Below are positions 15,002 through 25,496 of a stretch of 25,496 nucleotides of DNA, one piece after another. Source of the DNA: CAG-103 sp963627135 (GTDB lineage: Bacteria; Bacillota; Clostridia; Oscillospirales; Oscillospiraceae); the NCBI GenBank assembly GCA_963627135.1, contig CAVFZY010000022.1:1-25496 (forward strand), written 5' to 3'. Within the stretch, counting starts at the first letter, position 1, and each line of letters starts with the position of its first letter. The notes under the pieces were generated by a model. It made no database searches, was not told where the DNA came from, and worked only from the letters and a program-made list of their open reading frames with translations. The position numbers and the translations under genes were made by a program.

Positions 15002-15195
15002 GGGATTTTGCCTCCTTTAAGTTCCAAGCAAACAAACATGGAAAAGGTGCCGGCAAAATGTCGGACGCAGGCGCCCGCATCCCATCGGCGCGGTGCCCGG
15101 AGCCTTTTTTCACCATGAAATATAGGCCGCAATTATTAAAAAAACATTAGAAAAGTAATTAAAGTTTCAGGCGTGAAACAATTTTATTGAGAAGC
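15002..15195 (-). other. Leader and promoter region of the HGIV-repeat SLH gene
   Basis: About 190 bp without a gene. The upstream half (about 15118-15195) is AT-rich with T and A runs and probably holds the promoter, but no pair of boxes stands out. The downstream half is GC-rich and can fold, for example GGACGCAG (15063-15070) with CCGCATCC (15075-15082, two wobble pairs) around a GCGC loop. No known riboswitch pattern was recognised. Confidence 0.4.
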
Positions 15196-15233
15196 AAAAG
15201 AATTCCTCCCCGGCCGAAGCCGGAGAGGAATTC
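15196..15233 (-). terminator. Intrinsic terminator of the rpsL-rpsG-fusA-tuf operon
   Basis: GAATTCCTC (15200-15208) and CCGGC (15210-15214) pair with GCCGG (15219-15223) and GAGGAATTC (15225-15233), with one C/A mismatch. On the minus strand the loop is a stable TTCG tetraloop and the stem is followed by TTTT. It lies 14 bp after the tuf stop. Confidence 0.92.
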
Positions 15234-15246
15234 AGAAAGCCGGAAA

Positions 15247-16485
15247 TTACTCGTTGATGGCGATGACAACACCGGAACCAACGGTACGGCCGCCTTCACG
15301 GATAGCGAAGCGCAGGCCGACCTCGATCGCGATCGGGGTGATCAGCTCGACGTCCATGTCGACGTTATCGCCGGGCATGCACATCTCAACGCCCTCGGGA
15401 AGGCTGATGACACCGGTCACGTCAGTGGTACGGAAGTAAAACTGGGGACGGTAGTTGTTGAAGAACGGGGTGTGACGGCCGCCCTCTTCCTTGGACAGGA
15501 CGTAAACCTGACCCTTGAACTTGGTGTGGGGGTGGATGGACTTCGGAGCAGCGAGGACCTGGCCACGCTCAACACCCTTCTTGTCGATGCCGCGGAGCAG
15601 GCAGCCGACGTTGTCGCCAGCCTCGGCAAACTCAAGAGTCTTGTGGAACATCTCGGTGCCGGTGACGGTGGTCTCCTGGGTATCCTTGATGCCAACGATC
15701 TCAACCTTATCGCCAACCTTGACGGTGCCACGCTCGACACGGCCGGTAACGACGGTGCCGCGGCCGGAGATGGTGAACACGTCCTCGATGGGCATCAGGA
15801 ACGGCTTGTCAGCAGCGCGGTCCGGCGTCTTGATCCAGGTGTCAACAGCGTCCATGAGCTCCCAGATGCAGGCATACTCGGGGGCCTTCGGATCGGTGGA
15901 CTCGGAGATCAGGGCGTTCAGAGCGGAGCCCTTGATGATCGGGGTGTCGTCGCCCGGGAAGTCGTACTTGTCGAGCAGCTCACGGACTTCCATCTCGACG
16001 AGCTCGAGCAGCTCGGGATCGTCAACCTGATCAACCTTGTTCAGGAACACCAGGATATACGGAACGTTGACCTGACGGGCGAGCAGCAGGTGCTCACGGG
16101 TCTGAGCCATCGGGCCGTCGGAAGCGGCGATAACGAGGATGCCGCCGTCCATCTGAGCAGCGCCGGTGATCATGTTCTTGATATAGTCGGCGTGGCCCGG
16201 GCAGTCGACGTGCGCATAGTGGCGGCCCTTGATCTCAGTGCCGTCGGCGCCGATGCGGTCGTCGGTCTGGTACTCAACGTGCGCGGTGTTGATCGTGATA
16301 CCACGAGCCTTTTCTTCCGGAGCCTTATCGATCTGATCGTAGGCAGCGAACTCGGCGCTGTTCGGGTCAGCCAGGGACAGAACCTTGGTAATCGCGGCGG
16401 TCAGGGTGGTCTTGCCGTGGTCGATATGGCCGATGGTGCCGATATTGACATGGGGCTTGCTTCTATTGAACATCTGCTTTGCCAT
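15247..16485 (-). CDS. tuf: Elongation factor Tu
   Basis: GTPase that carries aminoacyl-tRNA to the ribosome. All G motifs are intact: GHIDHGKT (19-26), RGITI of switch I (61-65), DCPGH (94-98), NKVD (149-152) and SAL (187-189); domains 2 and 3 follow normally to GSGVVIAINE. The 412-residue length exceeds the usual 394-400. Much of the excess is an 11-residue insertion between HVEYQT and RHYAHVDCPGH (about residues 75-87), in the beta-hairpin after switch I. The ATG at 16485 follows AGGAGG by 8 nt. It is last in the operon after fusA (74-bp gap). Confidence 0.97.
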   Translation of the reverse strand: MAKQMFNRSKPHVNIGTIGHIDHGKTTLTAAITKVLSLADPNSAEFAAYDQIDKAPEEKARGITINTAHVEYQTDDRIGADGTEIKGRHYAHVDCPGHADYIKNMITGAAQMDGGILVIAASDGPMAQTREHLLLARQVNVPYILVFLNKVDQVDDPELLELVEMEVRELLDKYDFPGDDTPIIKGSALNALISESTDPKAPEYACIWELMDAVDTWIKTPDRAADKPFLMPIEDVFTISGRGTVVTGRVERGTVKVGDKVEIVGIKDTQETTVTGTEMFHKTLEFAEAGDNVGCLLRGIDKKGVERGQVLAAPKSIHPHTKFKGQVYVLSKEEGGRHTPFFNNYRPQFYFRTTDVTGVISLPEGVEMCMPGDNVDMDVELITPIAIEVGLRFAIREGGRTVGSGVVIAINE

Positions 16486-16559
16486 TAGAATATCCTCCTA
16501 ATTCTAAAAAAATGTTGTGACTTACTCTCTTATAAGGCACATTGTGCCGGTTGCGCAGG

Positions 16560-18632
16560 TCAGTTGCCGCCGTGGATGATCTTCTCCTGAAGAGACTTCG
16601 GCAGCTCTACGAAGTGGCTGGGCTCCATGCTGTAGGTCGCGCGGCCCTGCGTTTTGCTGCGCAAGTCGGTCGCATAGCCGAACATGGATGCCAGCGGCAC
16701 GCTTGCAGTAACGATCGCCGCACCGTTGCGGATGTCCGTGCCGGCGATCTGACCGCGGCGGGCATTGATATCGCCCATGACGTCGCCCATATAGCTTTCC
16801 GGCGCCGTAACGACGACCTTCATGATGGGCTCGAGGAGCGTTGGGCCCGCCTTCTGGCAGGCTTCCTTGAACGCCATACTGCCGCAGATCTTAAACGCCA
16901 TCTCGGACGAGTCGACCTCGTGATACGAGCCGTCGAGCAACGTGACTTTCACGTCCACGACCTCATAGCCCGCAAGCACGCCGGCCTGCATCGCGCCCTG
17001 GATGCCCTGATCCACACAGGGGATAAACTCTTTCGGGATCGCACCGCCGGTGATCTGGTTGATGAACTCGTAGCCCTTGCCGGGTTCGTTGGGTTCCACC
17101 ATGAGCTTGACGTGTGCAAACTGGCCCTTGCCGCCGGTCTGGCGCGCGTAGCGCGTGTCCACCGTAGCGGCCTTGGTGATGGTCTCTTTGTAGGAGACCT
17201 GAGGTCTGCCGACATTCGCCTCGACACGGAACTCGCGCAGAAGGCGATCGACGATGATCTCCAGATGGAGCTCGCCCATGCCGGCGATGATGGTCTGGCC
17301 CGTTTCCTCGTCCGTGTAGGCCTTGAAGGTGGGGTCTTCCTCGGCAAGCTTGCCGAGGGCGATATCCATCTTCTCCTGCCCAGCCTTGGTCTTGGGCTCG
17401 ATTGCTACGCGGATAACCGGTTCCGGGAACTCCATCGACTCGAGCACGATCGGGTACTTTTCGTCGCAGAGCGTGTCGCCGGTCGTCGTATTCTTGAGGC
17501 CGACCGCCGCCGCGATGTCACCGGAATACACCTGCGTGATATCCTCACGGTGGTTGGCATGCATCAAAAGGATGCGGCCCAGACGCTCGCGCTGGCCCTT
17601 GGTGGAGTTCAGGACGGACTTGCCGGCTTCGATCGTGCCGGAATAGACACGGAAGAACGCCAAACGGCCGACGTACGGGTCGGTCATGATCTTGAAAGCC
17701 AGAGCGGAGAACGGCGCAGAATCGTCCGCGGCGCGGTGCTCGACCTCATCCGTCTTGGGCACCGTGCCGGTGATCGGCGGGATGTCCAGCGGGGACGGCA
17801 TATAATCGACGATGGCGTCCAGCAGCTTCTGCACGCCCTTGTTCTTGTAGGACGTGCCGCACACGATCGGAACGAACTTGACCTGCGTCGTGGCCTTGCG
17901 GATGGCCGCCTTGATCTTTTCGGTGGGGACTTCCTCACCTTCCAGATACATCTCCATGATCTCGTCGTCGAAATCAGCGACGGCCTCAAGGAGCTGCGTG
18001 CGGTACTCTTCGGCCTCGGCGCGCATGTCCTCGGGGATCTCCTCGACGCGCATATCCTTGCCAAGATCGTCGTAGTAGACGTCCGCCTTCATCTCGAGCA
18101 GGTCGATGATGCCGCGGAAGTCCGCCTCGGAGCCGATCGGCAGCTGGATCGGAACAGCGTTGCAGCGCAGGCGCTCGTGCACCATGTCGACAACGTTGTA
18201 GAAGTTCGCGCCCATGATGTCCATCTTATTGATGTAAATCATGCGGGGAACATTGTAGTGGTCAGCCTGTCTCCAGACCGTTTCGGACTGCGGCTCCACG
18301 CCGCCCTTGGCACAAAGGACCGTCACGCAGCCGTCAAGCACGCGCAGGCTGCGCTCGACCTCAACGGTGAAGTCAACGTGGCCCGGGGTGTCGATGATAT
18401 TGATGCGGTTGCCCTTCCAGAAGCAAGTGGTCGCAGCGCTCGTGATCGTGATGCCGCGCTCCTGCTCCTGCGCCATCCAGTCCATGGTGGCGGTGCCTTC
18501 ATGGGTCTCACCGAGCTTGTGGTTGACGCCCGTGTAGAACAGAATGCGTTCCGTCGTGGTCGTCTTACCGGCGTCGATGTGCGCCATGATGCCAATGTTT
18601 CTTGTGTTTTCAAGGGAATATTGTCTGGGCAT
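16560..18632 (-). CDS. fusA: Elongation factor G
   Basis: GTPase that drives translocation and, with RRF, ribosome recycling. The 690 residues match the family length: G1 AHIDAGKT (17-24), DTPGH (81-85) and NKMD (135-138), then domains II-V ending in QEKIIHGGN. The ATG at 18632 is preceded by AGGAG 9 nt away, 24 bp after the rpsG stop. GITITSAA, the switch I motif, is present, so this is a canonical translational EF-G rather than a TetM-type protection protein. Confidence 0.97.
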   Translation of the reverse strand: MPRQYSLENTRNIGIMAHIDAGKTTTTERILFYTGVNHKLGETHEGTATMDWMAQEQERGITITSAATTCFWKGNRINIIDTPGHVDFTVEVERSLRVLDGCVTVLCAKGGVEPQSETVWRQADHYNVPRMIYINKMDIMGANFYNVVDMVHERLRCNAVPIQLPIGSEADFRGIIDLLEMKADVYYDDLGKDMRVEEIPEDMRAEAEEYRTQLLEAVADFDDEIMEMYLEGEEVPTEKIKAAIRKATTQVKFVPIVCGTSYKNKGVQKLLDAIVDYMPSPLDIPPITGTVPKTDEVEHRAADDSAPFSALAFKIMTDPYVGRLAFFRVYSGTIEAGKSVLNSTKGQRERLGRILLMHANHREDITQVYSGDIAAAVGLKNTTTGDTLCDEKYPIVLESMEFPEPVIRVAIEPKTKAGQEKMDIALGKLAEEDPTFKAYTDEETGQTIIAGMGELHLEIIVDRLLREFRVEANVGRPQVSYKETITKAATVDTRYARQTGGKGQFAHVKLMVEPNEPGKGYEFINQITGGAIPKEFIPCVDQGIQGAMQAGVLAGYEVVDVKVTLLDGSYHEVDSSEMAFKICGSMAFKEACQKAGPTLLEPIMKVVVTAPESYMGDVMGDINARRGQIAGTDIRNGAAIVTASVPLASMFGYATDLRSKTQGRATYSMEPSHFVELPKSLQEKIIHGGN

Positions 18633-18656
18633 AATTGATAGCTCCTAGTCGGAAGA

Positions 18657-19127
18657 TTACCAGCGGAAGTGTGCGAACGCCTTGTTGGACTCGGCCATCT
18701 TGTGCGTGTCTTCGCGCTTCTTCACAGCAGCGCCGGTGTTGTTGCAGGCATCCATGATCTCGCCTGCGAGGCGCTCCTTCATGGTCTTTTCGCTGCGCTT
18801 GCGGGCATAGCTGGTCAGCCAGCGCAGGCCGAGCGTCTGGCGTCTCTCAGGACGCACTTCCATAGGAACCTGGTAGGTCGCACCGCCAACGCGGCGGGCC
18901 TTGACTTCGAGGCTCGGCATGATATTGTTCATGGCTTCGGTAAACGCATCGAGCGGTTCCTTGCCGGTCTTTTCCTTGATGATGTCAAAAGCATCGTACA
19001 CGACCTTCTGAGCAACACCCTTTTTGCCGTCGAGCATCACGCTGTTGATGAGCTTGGTCACCAGAACGCTGTTGTACATCGGATCCGGCAAAATTTCTCT
19101 TTTGGGAACGTTACCTCTTCTGGGCAC
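18657..19127 (-). CDS. rpsG: 30S ribosomal protein S7
   Basis: Primary 16S rRNA 3'-domain binding protein that organises the 30S head and contacts the E site. Starting at GTG 19127 gives 156 residues beginning PRRGNVPKREILPDP after the initiator Met, exactly the family's N-terminus and length. An in-frame ATG at 19145 would add six residues, but those codons are themselves the AAGGAGGG ribosome binding site, so GTG is the true start. The gene ends in NKAFAHFRW. In E. coli S7 represses its own operon by binding the rpsL-rpsG spacer; here the 129-bp spacer also holds hairpin-forming sequence. Confidence 0.95.
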   Translation of the reverse strand: MPRRGNVPKREILPDPMYNSVLVTKLINSVMLDGKKGVAQKVVYDAFDIIKEKTGKEPLDAFTEAMNNIMPSLEVKARRVGGATYQVPMEVRPERRQTLGLRWLTSYARKRSEKTMKERLAGEIMDACNNTGAAVKKREDTHKMAESNKAFAHFRW

Positions 19128-19169
19128 TATACTTCCCTCCTTCATTAAAAAATGACTTCACAGGTACTC

Positions 19170-19188
19170 GAAGATGCGGTGCATCTCC
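19170..19188 (-). promoter_or_regulatory. Hairpin in the rpsL-rpsG spacer
   Basis: GAAGATGC (19170-19177) pairs with GCATCTCC (19181-19188, one wobble) around a 3-nt loop, about 43 nt upstream of the rpsG start. Further upstream are two GTTAAC copies (19203-19208, 19225-19230). A site for S7 autoregulation is possible by analogy with E. coli; there is no direct evidence. Confidence 0.35.
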
Positions 19189-19256
19189 GTCTGCGCCCCG
19201 GGGTTAACGAATACATATATATCAGTTAACAACAGGGCAAAATTTGCTGTTGGAAC

Positions 19257-19679
19257 TTACTTCTTTCCTGCCTTCGGCCGCTTGGCACCGTACTTGGAAC
19301 GGGCCTGCATACGTCCGGAAACGCCCTGCGTATCGAGCGTGCCGCGGATGATGTGGTAACGAACGCCGGGAAGGTCCTTGACACGGCCGCCGCGGATCAT
19401 AACGACGCTATGCTCCTGCAGGTTGTGACCGATGCCCGGGATGTAGGCGGTTACCTCGTAGCCGTTGGTCAGACGCACACGGGCGATCTTACGAAGCGCG
19501 GAGTTCGGCTTCTTGGGGGTAGAGGTACGCACGGCAGTGCAGACGCCTCTCTTCTGAGGTGCGCTCAGATTGGTCTCGCGGTTCTTCAGGGTGTTGAGGC
19601 CCTTCTGCATGGCGGGAGACGTGGACTTATAGGTGACTTTCTCTCTGCCCTTTCTCACCAACTGGTTAAAAGTAGGCAT
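19257..19679 (-). CDS. rpsL: 30S ribosomal protein S12
   Basis: Decoding-centre protein of the small subunit. The 140 residues include PKKPNSALRK (Lys56) and GRVKDLPGVRYH (Lys101), the two lysines whose substitution gives streptomycin resistance in other bacteria; both are wild type here. The C-terminus KYGAKRPKAGKK is normal for Gram-positives. The ATG at 19679 follows AAGGAGG. It is the first gene of the operon, behind a strong promoter and a leader of about 155 nt. Confidence 0.97.
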   Translation of the reverse strand: MPTFNQLVRKGREKVTYKSTSPAMQKGLNTLKNRETNLSAPQKRGVCTAVRTSTPKKPNSALRKIARVRLTNGYEVTAYIPGIGHNLQEHSVVMIRGGRVKDLPGVRYHIIRGTLDTQGVSGRMQARSKYGAKRPKAGKK

Positions 19680-19716
19680 GGTTTTCCTCCTTTCCTCGGA
19701 AATTGATCTATTTATA

Positions 19717-19737
19717 CGATGCCAAAAAACAGCATCG
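19717..19737 (-). promoter_or_regulatory. Leader hairpin upstream of rpsL (proximal)
   Basis: CGATGC (19717-19722) pairs with GCATCG (19732-19737) around a 9-nt loop that is T-rich on the mRNA strand. It ends about 37 nt before the rpsL start. Its GATGC/GCATC core is shared with the hairpin ahead of rpsG at 19170-19188. Confidence 0.35.
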
Positions 19738-19814
19738 GATAAACCGTGATTCTGCCGGAAAATTTTCAGGAAATCCCGGCCATTTTTGTGCTTTTTTCAC
19801 AGGCATGACAAATC

Positions 19815-19832
19815 CGTGGGCGCACGCCCACG
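19815..19832 (-). promoter_or_regulatory. Leader hairpin upstream of rpsL (5' end of transcript)
   Basis: CGTGGGCG (19815-19822) pairs perfectly with CGCCCACG (19825-19832), immediately after the predicted transcription start. It could protect the 5' end of the mRNA; no T tract follows, so it is not a terminator. Confidence 0.45.
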
Positions 19833-19841
19833 CAAAATAGG

Positions 19842-19870
19842 ATTTTAGCATATTGCACAAGATTCGTCAA
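19842..19870 (-). promoter_or_regulatory. Strong sigma-A promoter of the rpsL-rpsG-fusA-tuf operon
   Basis: Minus-strand TTGACG (19865-19870) and TAAAAT (19842-19847) with a 17-bp spacer, each one base off consensus. It lies between the rpoC terminator and rpsL, which shows that the ribosomal operon is transcribed separately from rpoBC. Confidence 0.88.
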
Positions 19871-19894
19871 GCATTTTTATTCAAGACGGAAGCG

Positions 19895-19932
19895 AAAATT
19901 TCACCGGGATATGCAGGCATATCCCGGTGAAA
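19895..19932 (-). terminator. Intrinsic terminator of the rpoBC operon
   Basis: A perfect 16-bp stem: 19899-19914 (TTTCACCGGGATATGC) against 19917-19932, followed on the minus strand by TTTT. It starts 18 bp after the rpoC stop codon. Confidence 0.92.
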
Positions 19933-19950
19933 CGGTTGGTATTTGGTCGT

Positions 19951-23673
<3,723 letters not shown>

Positions 23674-23676
23674 GTT

Positions 23677-25496
<1,820 letters not shown>

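Noticed and set aside
15002..15195. A cyclic-di-GMP riboswitch ahead of the SLH gene
   Set aside because: The conserved sequence blocks expected of this class were not found.
16502..16559. A terminator or internal promoter between fusA and tuf
   Set aside because: There is a short GGCAC/GTGCC hairpin near 16541-16553, but no T tract directly after it and no matching -35/-10 pair.
16542..18638. A 698-codon plus-strand frame opposite fusA, and similar long frames opposite tuf, lysS and the SLH genes
   Set aside because: All mirror strongly coding minus-strand genes, have arginine/valine/aspartate-rich shadow composition and no family motifs.
19128..19145. ATG at 19145 as the rpsG start
   Set aside because: The six added codons are the ribosome binding site itself; GTG at 19127 gives the family's exact length and N-terminus.

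Overview
The window reads as a chromosomal segment of a GC-rich Firmicute of class Clostridia, most likely Oscillospirales/Oscillospiraceae. The evidence is the gene order rpoB-rpoC-rpsL-rpsG-fusA-tuf, FtsEX paired with a coiled-coil M23 hydrolase and a CtpA protease, S-layer-homology (SLH) proteins with BspA-type repeats, a DUF4830-like protein and strong AGGAGG ribosome binding sites. This is inferred from protein features only; no database search was run. Nearly all genes lie on the minus strand, so they are transcribed from high to low coordinates. No tRNA, rRNA, CRISPR array, insertion sequence or phage gene was seen.

Right part (25496 to 15200): the transcription/translation block. rpoB enters from the right edge (its 5' half is outside), is followed 3 bp later by rpoC, and ends at a strong terminator. 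A clear sigma-A promoter (TTGACG-17-TAAAAT) with a long, hairpin-rich leader then drives rpsL, rpsG, fusA and tuf. rpsG starts at GTG. EF-Tu carries an 11-residue insertion after switch I. A UUCG-loop terminator closes the block.

Middle (15000 to 8825): an accessory cell-surface island. Two secreted proteins share an almost identical C-terminal SLH anchor and an identical downstream terminator, a duplication of about 0.7 kb. The first (12437-15001) carries three copies of an unfamiliar module, each made of three exact 22-residue repeats with the core HGIV. The second (8882-12079) has a possible papain-fold domain, BspA-like leucine-rich repeats and Cys-rich segments. Between them, divergent from the second, is a tiny Cro/CI-type regulator. 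A 24-bp palindrome between the divergent genes, at the predicted transcription start of the SLH gene, looks like its operator.

Left part (8825 to 1): a lone plus-strand DUF4830-like membrane-anchored protein; a divergent RsuA-type pseudouridine synthase; a PucR-type regulator with its own good promoter; then a co-directional run of ftsE, ftsX, a PcsB/EnvC-like M23 peptidase, a CtpA-type protease, greA and lysS. This run couples cell-wall cleavage at division (FtsEX plus hydrolase plus protease) to transcription fidelity and lysine-tRNA charging genes. lysS runs off the left edge with a C-terminal extension beyond the usual end of the enzyme.
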